Source: Burkholderiales bacterium
Lineage (GTDB): Bacteria; Pseudomonadota; Gammaproteobacteria; Burkholderiales; SG8-41
Assembly: GCA_019635015.1 (NCBI GenBank)
Contig: JAHCAG010000020.1
Coordinates: forward strand, 1-56,198
Direction of reading: 5' to 3'
DNA length: 56,198 nt
Below the pieces are notes generated by a model that saw nothing but the letters and a program-made list of their open reading frames with translations, was not told the DNA's origin and searched no databases. Position numbers and translations under genes: made by a program. This document shows positions 1 to 9,766 of the stretch, one piece after another; position 1 is the stretch's first letter, and each line of letters starts with the position of its first letter.

Positions 1-1848
1 GGCTCGCAGGTGCTGCCGGTGCTGATCCACGGCGATGCCGCGTTCTCGGGGCAGGGCGTGATCCAGGAAGTGCTGAACTTCGCCGAGACCCGGGGCTACG
101 GCACCGGCGGCACGGTGCACATCATCATCAACAACCAGATCGGCTTCACCACCTCGGATCCGCGCGACTCGCGGTCCTCGCTCTACTGCTCGGACGTGGT
201 GAAGATGCTCGAGGTGCCGATTTTCCACGTCAACGGCGACGATCCGGAGGCGGTATGTTTCGCCACCGAGATCGCGCTCGAGTACCGGATGAAATTCAAG
301 AAGGACGTGGTCATCGACCTGATCTGCTACCGCCGGCTCGGGCACAACGAGCAGGACGAGCCGATGGTCACGCAGCCGCTGATGTACCGGCGCATCCACA
401 GCCATCCGACGCCGCGCAAGGTCTATGCCGACCGCATGATCGCTGAAGGTGTGGTCACCGAGGCAGAAGCCGACCAGATGGTCGCCGAGTTCCGCGATGC
501 GCTGGACCACGGCTACCACACCAACAAGACCATCCTGTCGAACTACAAGCCGCCGTTCGAGACTGACTGGAGCCTGTACAAGGGCAGCAAGTGGAACGAG
601 AACGACGACACCCGGCTGCCGCTGGAGAAACTGCAGGCGCTGGCACGCAAGGTCTGCGAAGTGCCCTCGAATTTCAAACTGCACCCCCGGGTCGAGAAAA
701 TCATGCAGGACCGCCGGCTGATGGCCGAAGGCAAACTGCCGCTCGACTGGGGCATGGCGGAAACGCTGGCCTACGCTTCGCTGCTGACCGAAGGTTACTC
801 GGTCAGGCTGTCGGGCCAGGATTCGGGCCGCGGCACCTTCTTCCATCGCCATGCCGTGCTGCATGACCAGGGCCGCGAACGCTGGGACCAGGGCACCTGG
901 GTGCCGCTGCAGCATCTGTCCACCGATCAGGGCGATTTCGTGGTCATCGATTCGGTGCTGTCGGAGGAGGGCGTGCTCGGATTCGAGTATGGCTATTCGA
1001 CCTCGAGCCCCCGGGAACTGGTGATCTGGGAAGCCCAGTACGGTGACTTCGTCAACGGTGCACAGGTCGTGATCGACCAGTTCATTGCGTCGGGCGAAGT
1101 GAAGTGGGGCCGCATGTGCGGCCTGACGATGATGCTGCCGCACGGTTACGAGGGCGCGGGCCCGGAGCACTCCTCCGGCCGCATCGAGCGTTTCCTGCAG
1201 CTCTGCGCCGACTACAACATGCAGGTCTGCGTGCCGGCGACGCCGGTGCAGATGTACTACCTGCTGCGCCGGCAGATGGTCCGGCCGCACCGCAAGCCGC
1301 TGATCATTTTCTCGCCGAAAAGCCTGCTGCGCCACAAGGAATCGGTGTCGCCGCTGGAGGAGTTCGCCAACGACAAGTTCAACCCGGTCAACGAGGACTG
1401 GGATGCGCGCGAGATCAACCCGGAGAAGGTCGAGCGGGTGATCTTCTGCAGCGGCAAGGTCTATTACGACCTGCGCAACGAGCGCCGCAACCGCGCCATC
1501 GAGAACCTGCCGCTGGTGCGCATTGCCCAGCTGTATCCCTTCGCGCACGAGGAATTCCGGGCGCAGATCGTGCGTTACAAGAATGCCAAGGAAATTGTCT
1601 GGTGCCAGGAAGAGCCGCGCAACCAGGGTGCCTGGCGGCACATCCAGCACTACCTGATGCGCCATCTGCTGCCGCATCAAAAGCTGTATTACGCGGGCCG
1701 CGATTCCTCGGCTTCGCCGGCGGCGGGCTACAAGTCGCTGCACGAGAAGCAGCAGAAGGAGCTGGTCGACCAGGCGCTGACGCTGGCCGGCGGCAGCCAG
1801 CCGCGCGCATTCAAGCCGCGGCCCCTGGCTGAAGGCGAAGAGTTTTAA
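1..1848 (+). CDS. sucA: 2-oxoglutarate dehydrogenase E1 component, 5'-truncated by the window
   Basis: Thiamine-diphosphate-dependent E1 subunit of the TCA-cycle 2-oxoglutarate dehydrogenase complex, which decarboxylates 2-oxoglutarate and passes the succinyl group to the lipoyl arm of E2. The frame is open from base 1 (GSQVLPVLIHGDAAFSGQGV), so the N-terminal third of a protein usually about 930-950 residues long lies outside the window; about 615 codons are present. Visible family signatures are HGDAAFSGQG, NNQIGFTTSDPRDSRSS, YRRLGHNEQDEP in the cofactor-binding part, and a C-terminal transketolase-like half with GYEGAGPEHSSGRIERF. It is followed 36 bp later by odhB and then lpdA, the usual complex operon. 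Identity is certain; only the start is missing. Confidence 0.97.
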   Translation, partial: GSQVLPVLIHGDAAFSGQGVIQEVLNFAETRGYGTGGTVHIIINNQIGFTTSDPRDSRSSLYCSDVVKMLEVPIFHVNGDDPEAVCFATEIALEYRMKFKKDVVIDLICYRRLGHNEQDEPMVTQPLMYRRIHSHPTPRKVYADRMIAEGVVTEAEADQMVAEFRDALDHGYHTNKTILSNYKPPFETDWSLYKGSKWNENDDTRLPLEKLQALARKVCEVPSNFKLHPRVEKIMQDRRLMAEGKLPLDWGMAETLAYASLLTEGYSVRLSGQDSGRGTFFHRHAVLHDQGRERWDQGTWVPLQHLSTDQGDFVVIDSVLSEEGVLGFEYGYSTSSPRELVIWEAQYGDFVNGAQVVIDQFIASGEVKWGRMCGLTMMLPHGYEGAGPEHSSGRIERFLQLCADYNMQVCVPATPVQMYYLLRRQMVRPHRKPLIIFSPKSLLRHKESVSPLEEFANDKFNPVNEDWDAREINPEKVERVIFCSGKVYYDLRNERRNRAIENLPLVRIAQLYPFAHEEFRAQIVRYKNAKEIVWCQEEPRNQGAWRHIQHYLMRHLLPHQKLYYAGRDSSASPAAGYKSLHEKQQKELVDQALTLAGGSQPRAFKPRPLAEGEEF

Positions 1849-1884
1849 AATTTATCAATTAAATCAACAGGTTATGGAGTAATC

Positions 1885-3120
1885 ATGCTCGTCGATGTGA
1901 AGGTGCCGCAACTCTCGGAATCGGTGGCCGAGGCGACGCTGGTGTCGTGGCACAAAAAAACCGGCGAATACGTCAAGCGTGACGAGAACCTGGTCGACAT
2001 CGAGACCGACAAGGTCGTGCTCGAGACTCCGGCGCCGCAGGCCGGCGTGCTGGTGAAAATCGTCAAGGCCGACGGCGGCACGGTGACCAGCAATGAAGTC
2101 ATCGCCACCATCGACACCGAGGCCAAGCCCGATGCAGGCAAGGCGGAGGCGGCTGCAGCAGCATCCGTACCCGCACCCGCCGCGGCGGCTCCTGCAAAGT
2201 CCATGGGAGGCGCCCCGGCGATGCCTTCGGCGCAGAAGCTCGCCGCAGAGAAAAACATCGACACGGCCTCGCTCAGCGGCAGCGGGCGCGGCGGCCGCGT
2301 GACCAAGGGCGATGTGCTGCAGGCGACTGCGGGGGGAGGCGGCAAGACGGCGACCCCGGTGGCGCCGGTAACCGCGGCAGCTCGCCCGGCGCCGATTGTC
2401 GATCTCGGCGACCTTGGTGAACGTCCGGAGCAGCGCGTGCCGATGTCACGCCTGCGTGCGCGCATTGCCGAACGCCTGCTGCAGTCCCAGTCCACCGCAG
2501 CGATCCTGACCACGTTCAACGAGGTCAACATGCAGCCGGTGATGGATCTGCGTGCCAGGTACAAGGACAGGTTCGAGAAGGAGCACGGAGTCAAGCTCGG
2601 CTTCATGTCCTTCTTCGTCAAGGCCGCGGTGCACGCGCTGAAGAAATACCCGGTGGTCAACGCCTCGGTCGACGGCAACGACATCGTCTACCACGGCTAC
2701 TTCGACATCGGCATCGCGGTGGGCAGCCCGCGCGGCCTGGTGGTGCCGATCCTGCGCAACTGCGACCAGATGACGCTCGCCGACATCGAGAAGCAGATCG
2801 CCGAATTCGGTAAGCGCGCCCAGGACGGCAAGCTGACCATGGAGGAGCTGACCGGCGGCACCTTCTCGATCTCCAACGGCGGCACTTTCGGCTCGATGCT
2901 GTCGACCCCGATCATCAACCCGCCACAGAGCGCGATCCTCGGTGTGCACGCGACCAAGGAACGCCCGGTGGTCGAAAACGGCCAGATCGTTATCCGGCCG
3001 ATGAACTATCTCGCGTTGTCCTACGACCACCGCATCATCGACGGCCGCGAAGCCGTGCTTTCGCTGGTGGCGATGAAGGATGCGCTGGAGGATCCTGCGC
3101 GGTTGCTGCTGGACATTTAA
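1885..3120 (+). CDS. odhB: Dihydrolipoyllysine-residue succinyltransferase (E2 of 2-oxoglutarate dehydrogenase)
   Basis: E2 core of the 2-oxoglutarate dehydrogenase complex; it transfers the succinyl group from lipoamide to CoA. It is 411 residues, normal for the family. An N-terminal lipoyl domain carries the lipoylated lysine in ETDKV (Lys43). An Ala/Pro-rich linker covers about residues 75-115. A peripheral E1/E3-binding domain with [12 protein letters not shown] follows, then the acyltransferase domain from about residue 180, ending in the catalytic [10 protein letters not shown] (His382, Asp386). The ATG at 1885 has a GGAG ribosome site (gttatggagtaatc). It is co-oriented with sucA and lpdA. 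The 36-bp gap after sucA is AT-rich and holds one copy of the dispersed AT-rich word described in the findings. Confidence 0.97.
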   Translation: MLVDVKVPQLSESVAEATLVSWHKKTGEYVKRDENLVDIETDKVVLETPAPQAGVLVKIVKADGGTVTSNEVIATIDTEAKPDAGKAEAAAAASVPAPAAAAPAKSMGGAPAMPSAQKLAAEKNIDTASLSGSGRGGRVTKGDVLQATAGGGGKTATPVAPVTAAARPAPIVDLGDLGERPEQRVPMSRLRARIAERLLQSQSTAAILTTFNEVNMQPVMDLRARYKDRFEKEHGVKLGFMSFFVKAAVHALKKYPVVNASVDGNDIVYHGYFDIGIAVGSPRGLVVPILRNCDQMTLADIEKQIAEFGKRAQDGKLTMEELTGGTFSISNGGTFGSMLSTPIINPPQSAILGVHATKERPVVENGQIVIRPMNYLALSYDHRIIDGREAVLSLVAMKDALEDPARLLLDI

Positions 3121-3130
3121 GGCGGCAAGT

Positions 3131-3202
3131 GGTGATTGGTGATCGGTAAATGGTGTAGAGCACCATTGCCGGCCAATCACCAATTACCAGTCACCAATCA
3201 CC
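3131..3202. repeat. Long imperfect inverted repeat in the odhB-lpdA gap
   Basis: The left arm contains GGTGATTGGTGATCGG and GTAAATGGTG. The right arm contains CACCATT, ATTACCAG and TCACCAATCACC, which are its reverse complement with a few mismatches. The arms almost fill the 94-bp gap between odhB and lpdA and could form a long RNA hairpin or cruciform. The repeated GGTGATTGGTGA unit looks like a dispersed REP-type sequence. It could set the odhB/lpdA expression ratio by stabilising the upstream mRNA or attenuating transcription; that role is inferred. Confidence 0.7.
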
Positions 3203-3214
3203 GGTTTGAAAATC

Positions 3215-4639
3215 ATGTCCAAATCATTCGACGTAGTAGTAATCGGCGCCGGTCCCGGCGGATACATCGCGGCAATCCGCGCTGCCCAGCTCGGGCTGCA
3301 GGTTGCCTGCATTGACGAGTGGAGCACCCCGGAAGGCAAACCCGCGCCTGGCGGCACCTGCACCAATGTCGGCTGCATTCCGTCGAAGGCGCTGCTGCAG
3401 TCCTCCGAAAACTTTGACCATGCCGGCCATGCCTTTGCCGAACACGGCATCCAGGTCAAGGGTCTCGCGATCGACGTCGCGCAGATGCTGAAGCGCAAGG
3501 ACAAGGTGGTCAAGCAGAACAACGACGGCATCCTTTACCTGTTCAAGAAGAACAAGGTGACGTTTTTCCACGGCCGCGGCGCCTTCGCGGGCGGCTCGGC
3601 CGGCGCCTGGCAGATCCAGGTGTCGGGCAAGACCGCCGACGTGTTGACCGCGAAACACGTGATCATTGCCACCGGTTCCAATCCGCGGGCATTGCCCGAT
3701 GTGCCTTTTGACAACAAGCTGATCCTCGACAACGCCGGCGCGCTGGCGATCGGCGAGACGCCGAAGAAGCTGGGCGTGATCGGTGCCGGCGTCATCGGCC
3801 TCGAGATGGGCAGCGTCTGGCGCCGCCTCGGCGCTGAAGTCACGGTGCTGGAGGCACTGCCGGCCTTCCTCGGCGCGGTCGACGAGCAGGTGGCGAAAGA
3901 GGCGCTGAAGGTCTTCACCAAGCAGGGCCTGGCAATCCACACCGGTGTCAAGGTCGGCAAGATCAGCGCGAAGAAGAACGTCACTGTCGAATACACCGAC
4001 AGCGCCGGCGCCGCGCAGACGCTGGTTGTGGACAAGCTGATCGTGTCGATCGGCCGTGTGCCCAATACCAACGGCCTCAACGGCAATGCGGTGGGCCTGA
4101 AGATCGACGAGCGCGGTTTTGTCGCCGTGGACGGTGACTGCAAAACCAATCTTGGCAATGTCTGGGCCGTGGGCGATGTCGTGCGCGGCCCGATGCTTGC
4201 GCACAAGGCGGAGGAGGAAGGTGTCGCGGTGGCCGAACGCATTGCCGGCAAGCATGGCCACGTTGATTTCAACACCGTGCCCTGGGTCATCTACACCTCG
4301 CCGGAGATCGCCTGGGTCGGCAGGACAGAGCAGCAGCTGAAGCAGGAGGGCGTCAAATACCGCGCCGGCTCCTTTCCGTTCATGGCCAACGGCCGCGCGC
4401 GGGCGCTGGGCGACACCACCGGTTTCGTCAAATTCCTCGCCGACGAGAAGACCGACCGCATCCTCGGCGTGCACATCATCGGCCCGATGGCCTCCGAGCT
4501 GATCGCCGAAGCCGTGGTGGCGATGGAGTTCGGCGCGGCATCGGAAGACATCGCGATGATCTGCCATGCCCATCCTTCGCTGTCCGAGGCCATGAAGGAA
4601 GCGGCTCTGGCGGTCGACAACCGGACGCTCAACCTGTAA
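3215..4639 (+). CDS. lpdA: Dihydrolipoyl dehydrogenase (E3)
   Basis: FAD-dependent E3 that reoxidises dihydrolipoamide of the E2 arm and reduces NAD+. Residues 1-30 hold the FAD-binding [17 protein letters not shown]. The redox disulfide is in [13 protein letters not shown], and the NAD-binding fold has [16 protein letters not shown] contact AVGDV and the C-terminal dimer-interface motif HAHPSLSEA, with the catalytic His, are also present. I chose ATG 3215 ([11 protein letters not shown]) over the TTG nine bases upstream because it gives the standard N-terminus. It is about 474 residues, full length. Its place after odhB ties it to the 2-oxoglutarate dehydrogenase complex rather than the pyruvate or glycine systems. 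Confidence 0.96.
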   Translation: MSKSFDVVVIGAGPGGYIAAIRAAQLGLQVACIDEWSTPEGKPAPGGTCTNVGCIPSKALLQSSENFDHAGHAFAEHGIQVKGLAIDVAQMLKRKDKVVKQNNDGILYLFKKNKVTFFHGRGAFAGGSAGAWQIQVSGKTADVLTAKHVIIATGSNPRALPDVPFDNKLILDNAGALAIGETPKKLGVIGAGVIGLEMGSVWRRLGAEVTVLEALPAFLGAVDEQVAKEALKVFTKQGLAIHTGVKVGKISAKKNVTVEYTDSAGAAQTLVVDKLIVSIGRVPNTNGLNGNAVGLKIDERGFVAVDGDCKTNLGNVWAVGDVVRGPMLAHKAEEEGVAVAERIAGKHGHVDFNTVPWVIYTSPEIAWVGRTEQQLKQEGVKYRAGSFPFMANGRARALGDTTGFVKFLADEKTDRILGVHIIGPMASELIAEAVVAMEFGAASEDIAMICHAHPSLSEAMKEAALAVDNRTLNL

Positions 4640-4681
4640 TCCGCGGCGCGGATTTTCCGCGCCGGTTTCCGGGTTTTCCCT

Positions 4682-5782
4682 TTGGCCGCCGATTTCCTCC
4701 AGTTCCTGCGCGTCCGCGCCGCCGAACACGGCTTCACGCCGGATGAAGCCCAGTTCGCCGCCGCACGCGAGCTGCAGCGTGTACACGATGAGCTCGACCA
4801 GCGCCAGCAGCGGCGCGGCCTGCTGAGCTTCCTCAACCGCAACCGCAGGGTCAGGGGTGTCTACCTGTGGGGCGGTGTCGGGCGCGGCAAGAGTTTCCTG
4901 ATGGACGGCTTCTTCGCCTTCGTGCCCGACGTGGGCAAGAAGCGCGTGCATTTCCACCGCTTCATGCAGGAGATTCACAAGGCGCTGCTGGCGCACCAGG
5001 GCCAGGAGTCGCCGATGGCGCTGGTTGCGCGCGACATCGCCGCCGAAGCGCAGATCCTCTGCCTCGACGAATTTCACGTCACCGACATCACCGACGCAAT
5101 GCTGATGCGGCGCCTGCTCGAAGGGTTGATGGAGGAGGGCGTGGTGCTGCTGACCACGTCGAATTTCGAGCCGCAGGAACTCTACCGGCACGGCCTGCAG
5201 CGCGTGATGTTCCTGCCCGCGATCGACCTCATCCTCGAGCGCATGGCCGTGGTCAATGTCGACACCGGCATCGACTACCGGCTGCGCGAACTGGAGAAGG
5301 CCGGCACCTACCACCTCGGCGACGACGCCGACAGGCGTCTTGCCGACGCCTTCGGCCACATCGCCAGCGACGCCGGCGACGACGCGCCGCTCGACATCGA
5401 GGACCGGCTGATCCGCGTGCGCCGCCAGGCGCCGGGCGTGGCCTGGTTCGATTTTCCCGAACTCTGCGCCGGGCCGCGCGGCAAGCCCGATTACATCGAA
5501 CTGTCACGGCGTTATCACACGGTGCTGATCTCCGGCGTGCCGAGGTTCACCGAGAACGATGGCGACACGCTGCGCCGCTTCGTCTGGCTGGTCGACGAGT
5601 TCTACGACCGGCGGGTCAAGCTGATGCTCGGCGCCGAGGTGCCGGTTGAGGAACTGGTGGCGGATGCCGCCGACAGTGACGGCTTCCAGGCGCACCTCAA
5701 TGCCTCGCTGAAAGAGCGCCTGACCAGCCGGCTCACCGAAATGCAGACCCGGCAGTACCTCGCACAGCCGCACCTGCCCTGA
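4682..5782 (+). CDS. zapE: ZapE/AFG1-family P-loop ATPase
   Basis: P-loop ATPase of the AFG1/ZapE family. In E. coli ZapE associates with the FtsZ ring under stress; the mitochondrial homologue LACE1/AFG1 is linked to turnover of respiratory subunits. The Walker A motif is GGVGRGKS at residues 64-71 and Walker B is LCLDE at 126-130, followed by FHVTDITDAM, a family hallmark. TSNFEPQELY and the C-terminal YDRRVKLMLGAEVP are also typical. Length (about 366 aa) fits. No in-frame ATG precedes the conserved region, so TTG 4682 is the likely start, with a weak ribosome site. It follows lpdA by 42 bp on the same strand. Confidence 0.93.
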   Translation: MAADFLQFLRVRAAEHGFTPDEAQFAAARELQRVHDELDQRQQRRGLLSFLNRNRRVRGVYLWGGVGRGKSFLMDGFFAFVPDVGKKRVHFHRFMQEIHKALLAHQGQESPMALVARDIAAEAQILCLDEFHVTDITDAMLMRRLLEGLMEEGVVLLTTSNFEPQELYRHGLQRVMFLPAIDLILERMAVVNVDTGIDYRLRELEKAGTYHLGDDADRRLADAFGHIASDAGDDAPLDIEDRLIRVRRQAPGVAWFDFPELCAGPRGKPDYIELSRRYHTVLISGVPRFTENDGDTLRRFVWLVDEFYDRRVKLMLGAEVPVEELVADAADSDGFQAHLNASLKERLTSRLTEMQTRQYLAQPHLP

Positions 5783-5830
5783 TTGGTCGTAGTATCCGGT
5801 TTTGCAACCGTATTTCCGGAGGGGAAAACC

Positions 5831-6820
5831 ATGGACCGCTGCAAGGCGTACCGGATCCACAATGACAACAACAGCATTGCCGGCCGTGTCGAGGAGATAC
5901 CGGTGGCGGACATCGGCCGCGGCGAAGTGCTGTTCCGCACCGCCTGGTCCAGTGTCAATTTCAAGGATGCGCTCGCTGCCACCGGCGCCGGCGGCAGGAT
6001 CATCCGCAACTATCCGCTGACCGGCGGCATCGACGCCGCGGGCACGGTGATCAGTTCCAGCGACGCCCGTTTCAAGGCGGGCGACGAGGTCATCTGCACC
6101 AGCTACGACATGGGCGTTGCCCACGACGGCGGTTTCTCCGGAATCTGCCGTGTGCCTGCCGACTGGGTGGTGCCGTTGCCGGAGGGACTGACACTGTTCG
6201 ATGCGATGGCGCTGGGCACTGCCGGTTATACCGCGGGCCTGGCCGTCGAACTGCTGGAACTCAATGGGCTCGCGCCCAACAACGGCAAGGTGCTGGTCAA
6301 CGGCGCCACCGGTGGCGTGGCAAGCCTCGTCATCGACATGCTTGCCGGCAAGGGTTATGGCATCACCGCGGTCACCGGCAAGGAGGCCGAACACGATTTC
6401 CTGAAGAAACTTGGCGTCGCCGAAATCCTCGACCGCAAGACCATCGATTACGGCAGCCGTCCGCTGGAAAAACCGCTGTGGGCTGCCGCCTTTGACTCGG
6501 TCGGTGGCGAACAACTGGGCTGGCTGACACGCACGCTGGCCCCGCAGGGGCTGATTGCCAGCTTCGGTAATGCCGGTGGCATTGAACTCAAAACCACCGT
6601 GCTGCCTTTCATCCTGCGCGGCCTGCGCCTGATCGGTGTCGATTCCGTGAGTACGCCGATGCCGCTGCGGCGGCGGGTGTGGGCGCGGCTGGCGACTGAC
6701 CTCAAGCCGCGCCACCTCGCCGACATTGCACACACCATCACGCTGGAGGAGCTGCCAGGCTACTTCCAGCGCATGCTGAAGGGTGAAATCCGCGGCCGTG
6801 CCGTGGTCAGGATTTCGTAA
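5831..6820 (+). CDS. acuI: YhdH/AcuI-type zinc-independent medium-chain reductase (acrylyl-CoA reductase-like)
   Basis: NADPH-dependent medium-chain dehydrogenase/reductase of the YhdH/AcuI subgroup. AcuI reduces acryloyl-CoA to propionyl-CoA. Seen here: N-terminal GroES-like domain (FKDALAATG, then PLTGGIDAAGTV), cofactor fold with VLVNGATGGVASLVIDML, and C-terminal VDSVSTPM and LRRRVWARLATDLKP, typical of this subgroup. There are no structural-zinc cysteines. ATG 5831 (MDRCKAYRI) follows a GGAGGGG ribosome site. It lies directly upstream of prpE, so a joint route acryloyl-CoA to propionyl-CoA plus propionate activation is plausible. The family call is firm; the exact substrate is inferred from context. 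Confidence 0.85.
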   Translation: MDRCKAYRIHNDNNSIAGRVEEIPVADIGRGEVLFRTAWSSVNFKDALAATGAGGRIIRNYPLTGGIDAAGTVISSSDARFKAGDEVICTSYDMGVAHDGGFSGICRVPADWVVPLPEGLTLFDAMALGTAGYTAGLAVELLELNGLAPNNGKVLVNGATGGVASLVIDMLAGKGYGITAVTGKEAEHDFLKKLGVAEILDRKTIDYGSRPLEKPLWAAAFDSVGGEQLGWLTRTLAPQGLIASFGNAGGIELKTTVLPFILRGLRLIGVDSVSTPMPLRRRVWARLATDLKPRHLADIAHTITLEELPGYFQRMLKGEIRGRAVVRIS

Positions 6821-6898
6821 GCGCCGGCGGGTCATAATGGCCCTGCGCGGAACCCCACCATAAAAACCGCGAGGGCCGCGCCAACCTCAGGAGGAGAC

Positions 6899-8794
6899 AT
6901 GGGCGCGTACGCCGAACTGCATCGCCGCTCGATCAGGGACCACGAGGCCTTCTGGGCCGAAGAAGCGCGGCGCATCCACTGGCACCGCCGCTTTGACCAG
7001 GTGCTCGACTACAGCCGGCCGCCGTTCGCTCGCTGGTTCGTCGATGGCGAGACCAACCTATGCCATAACGCCGTCGATCGCCATCTGGCAGGGCGCGGCA
7101 ATCAACCCGCATTGATCTATATCTCGACCGAAACCGGGACTGAAAAAACCTGGACCTTCCGTGAACTGCATGCCGCGGTGAACACGATGGCGGCGGTGAT
7201 CGCGGCGCAGGGGGTGGGCCGCGGCGACCGCGTGCTGCTCTACATGCCGATGATCCCGGAGGCGGTGTTCGCGATGCTCGCCTGTGCACGGCTCGGTGCC
7301 GTGCATTCGGTGGTATTCGGCGGCTTTGCCGCGGCGAGCTGCGCCTCGCGCATCGACGACGCGAAGCCGAAGCTGCTGGTGACCGCGGACGCCGGGTTGC
7401 GCGGCGGCAGGGCGATCCACTACCAGCCGCTGGTCAACGAAGCGCTGCGTATGGCGCAGCATCCGCCGCGGAAGGTGCTGGTGGTCAACCGCGGCATCGA
7501 TCCGGATTTCCGACCGGTCGCCGGCCGCGACCTCGATTACGCGACGCTGGTGCAGGAGCATGCCGGTGCACAGGTGCCGGTGGCCTGGCTCGAATCAAAT
7601 GAACCTTCCTACATCCTCTACACCTCGGGCACCACCGGCAAACCCAAGGGCGTGCAGCGCGATACCGGCGGTTATGCGGTGGCGCTGGCATCCTCGATGG
7701 ACTATCTCTATGCCGGGAAACCCGGTGAAACGATGTTCACGACCTCGGACGTCGGCTGGGTGGTCGGTCATTCCTACATCGTCTACGGCCCGCTGATCCA
7801 TGGCATGACGACGATCCTCTACGAGGGCCTGCCGGTCCGGCCTGATGCCGGCATCTGGTGGAAAATCGTCGCCGAGAAAAAGGTCAGCGTCATGTTCTCG
7901 TCACCGACCGCGGCGCGGGTGCTGAAGAAACAGGATCCCGCTTACCTGAAAAAATACGACCTGTCCTCGCTGCGCAACCTGTTTCTCGCCGGCGAGCCGC
8001 TCGACGAGCCGACCCACCGCTGGCTGCACGAGGCCATCGGCAAGCCGGTGATCGACCACTATTGGCAGACTGAAACCGGCTGGCCGATCCTGTCACTGGC
8101 TCCGGGTGTCGAGCCGGCGCATGTGAAATACGGCAGCCCGGGTTTTCCGGTCTACGGTTATGACCTGAAGCTGCTGCGCGAGGCTGACGCGACCGAAGCC
8201 GAGCCGGGCGAGAAAGGCGTGCTGACCATTGCGCCGCCGCTGCCGCCGGGCTGCATGAGTACGGTCTGGGGAGATGACGAACGTTTCGTCAACACCTATT
8301 TCCGCGTTTTTCCGAGGCAGCTGCTGTATTCGACCTTCGACTGGGGTTTGCGCGATGCTGAGGGTTACACCTTCATCCTTGGCCGCACTGACGACGTCAT
8401 CAACGTTGCCGGCCATCGCATCGGCACCCGCGAGATCGAGGAAGCCGTGCAGTCGCATGCCAACATCGCCGAAGTCGCGGTGGTGGGCGTCGCCGATCCG
8501 GTGAAAGGGCAGGTGCCGCTGGCCTTCGCGGTGGTAAAGGATCCCTCAAGAACCGACAGCGACGAAGGTCGCGCGCAACAGGAGCAGGAGGTGCTCGCCG
8601 CGGTCGACCATCATCTCGGCGGCATCGCACGGCCAAAACGCGTGCTGTTCGTCAACCTGCTGCCGAAAACGCGCTCGGGCAAGCTGTTGCGGCGCTCGCT
8701 GCAGGCGCTGGCCGAGGGGCGCGATCCCGGCGACCTCACCACCATCGAGGATCCGGCGGCACTGGAGCAGATCCGCGGCGTGCTGGAGCAGTGA
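6899..8794 (+). CDS. prpE: Propionate--CoA ligase (acyl-CoA synthetase)
   Basis: AMP-forming acyl-CoA synthetase that activates propionate, or a similar short acid, to its CoA ester. The 631-residue length and the opening MGAYAELHRRSIRDHEAFWAEE-type region match PrpE. The adenylation P-loop is YILYTSGTTGKPKGVQRD; the A5 motif is HYWQTETGWP; A7/A8 are DWGLRDAEGY and LGRTDDVINVAGHRIGT; the C-terminal catalytic lysine is in KTRSGKLLRRSL. ATG 6899 has an AGGAGGA ribosome site 6-7 bp upstream, among the strongest in the window. The neighbouring AcuI-like gene supports a C3-acid role. An AT-rich tract begins 27 bp after the stop. Confidence 0.92.
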   Translation: MGAYAELHRRSIRDHEAFWAEEARRIHWHRRFDQVLDYSRPPFARWFVDGETNLCHNAVDRHLAGRGNQPALIYISTETGTEKTWTFRELHAAVNTMAAVIAAQGVGRGDRVLLYMPMIPEAVFAMLACARLGAVHSVVFGGFAAASCASRIDDAKPKLLVTADAGLRGGRAIHYQPLVNEALRMAQHPPRKVLVVNRGIDPDFRPVAGRDLDYATLVQEHAGAQVPVAWLESNEPSYILYTSGTTGKPKGVQRDTGGYAVALASSMDYLYAGKPGETMFTTSDVGWVVGHSYIVYGPLIHGMTTILYEGLPVRPDAGIWWKIVAEKKVSVMFSSPTAARVLKKQDPAYLKKYDLSSLRNLFLAGEPLDEPTHRWLHEAIGKPVIDHYWQTETGWPILSLAPGVEPAHVKYGSPGFPVYGYDLKLLREADATEAEPGEKGVLTIAPPLPPGCMSTVWGDDERFVNTYFRVFPRQLLYSTFDWGLRDAEGYTFILGRTDDVINVAGHRIGTREIEEAVQSHANIAEVAVVGVADPVKGQVPLAFAVVKDPSRTDSDEGRAQQEQEVLAAVDHHLGGIARPKRVLFVNLLPKTRSGKLLRRSLQALAEGRDPGDLTTIEDPAALEQIRGVLEQ

Positions 8795-8945
8795 TTCCAT
8801 TATCTGCGGATATACTTTAAGCATTTGTTTTTATTAATATTTTTGTATTCTGTCATTCGCGTTTGTGCTGCACTGCTGGTTAACTGGACCAGGTCGCCGA
8901 AGGCAGGCAACATCCGCGCTCGATATCTTTCAGGACTGCTTTTCC

Positions 8946-9446
8946 ATGAATACACGCAGGGATCTCGCCGTGCGCCCGGTGCGCAACGGCAAGGGCATCA
9001 TCGCGCTGCGCAGTTTCAGGCGCGGTGCCACCGTTTGCCGCATCCGCGGCCGTATCGTCAGTGCAGATATCGTCTGGGGCTACTGGCGGCGCGGCAACAC
9101 ACGCCGCGGAGAAAACTGTTTCCGTTTTGACGCCGACCGTTATCTTGATCCCGAGGGCGAGATCGGCGCCTATGCCAACCATGCCTGCAATCCGAACACC
9201 GGCATCGTCAAGGATGCGCGTGGTCTGAAAATGGTTGCGATTCGCCCGATCAGCACTGGTGAGGAAATCACCCACGACTACTCGACGCTGCTGGGTGCCG
9301 ACGACGTGTGGACGATGCGCTGCAACTGCGGGGATGCGCGTTGCCGGCGGGTGGTGCGCAAGATATCGAAGCTGCCGGACGATATCCTGCGGCGTTATCA
9401 CAGGCTGGGCGTAATTCCGGAGTTCATATTGTCGATCCGCGGCTGA
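8946..9446 (+). CDS. SET-domain protein, putative protein-lysine methyltransferase
   Basis: Small stand-alone SET-domain protein (about 166 aa). The SET core is recognisable: VRPVRNGKGIIALRSFRRGA at the start, then the AdoMet/lysine-channel signature NHACNPNTGIV, the tyrosine-containing GEEITHDYSTL, and a cysteine-rich post-SET motif (CNCGDARCR) that would bind zinc. SET proteins transfer methyl groups from AdoMet to lysines; the target of this bacterial version cannot be told from sequence. ATG 8946 gives the natural domain start; an upstream in-frame extension is in AT-rich non-coding sequence. It is monocistronic, between prpE and a small lipoprotein gene. Confidence 0.8.
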   Translation: MNTRRDLAVRPVRNGKGIIALRSFRRGATVCRIRGRIVSADIVWGYWRRGNTRRGENCFRFDADRYLDPEGEIGAYANHACNPNTGIVKDARGLKMVAIRPISTGEEITHDYSTLLGADDVWTMRCNCGDARCRRVVRKISKLPDDILRRYHRLGVIPEFILSIRG

Positions 9447-9512
9447 CTGTGATGCCGGTCGCGCTACACTTGCCACTTACCCGTCAATGTACTGCCGGAC
9501 AAGGAGATTCAC

Positions 9513-9713
9513 ATGAACAGAATGATTAACCGGATGGCTGTGGCGCTGGCCGCGAGCCTGCTGCTGGCAGGACTCGCAGGCTGTCAGAAGGAAGAAGGTC
9601 CGGCCGAACGCGCCGGCAAGGCGCTCGACAACGCGGTGCAGGAAGCCGGCAAGAAAATCGAGCAGGCCGGTGAAAAAATCCAGGAAGCCGCGAAGGAAGC
9701 GGAGAAGAAGTAG
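9513..9713 (+). CDS. Small lipoprotein with Lys/Glu-rich helical tail
   Basis: A 66-residue protein. The N-terminal signal (about residues 1-23) ends in a lipobox LAGLAGC, with Cys24 as the lipidation site. The mature part is a short amphipathic, charged helix with near-repeats (GKALDNAVQEAGKKIEQAGE, then KIQEAAKEAEKK), as in small periplasmic YtxH- or apolipoprotein-like helical proteins. AAGGAG precedes ATG 9513. It would be anchored to the inner or outer membrane; residue +2 is Gln, not Asp, so outer-membrane sorting is plausible. No specific function can be assigned. Confidence 0.75.
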   Translation: MNRMINRMAVALAASLLLAGLAGCQKEEGPAERAGKALDNAVQEAGKKIEQAGEKIQEAAKEAEKK

Positions 9714-9766
9714 CGCTCTGTTCGGGCGCGGCAGGCGCACAGGTCTGCCGGTTGGAGGAATGCCGT

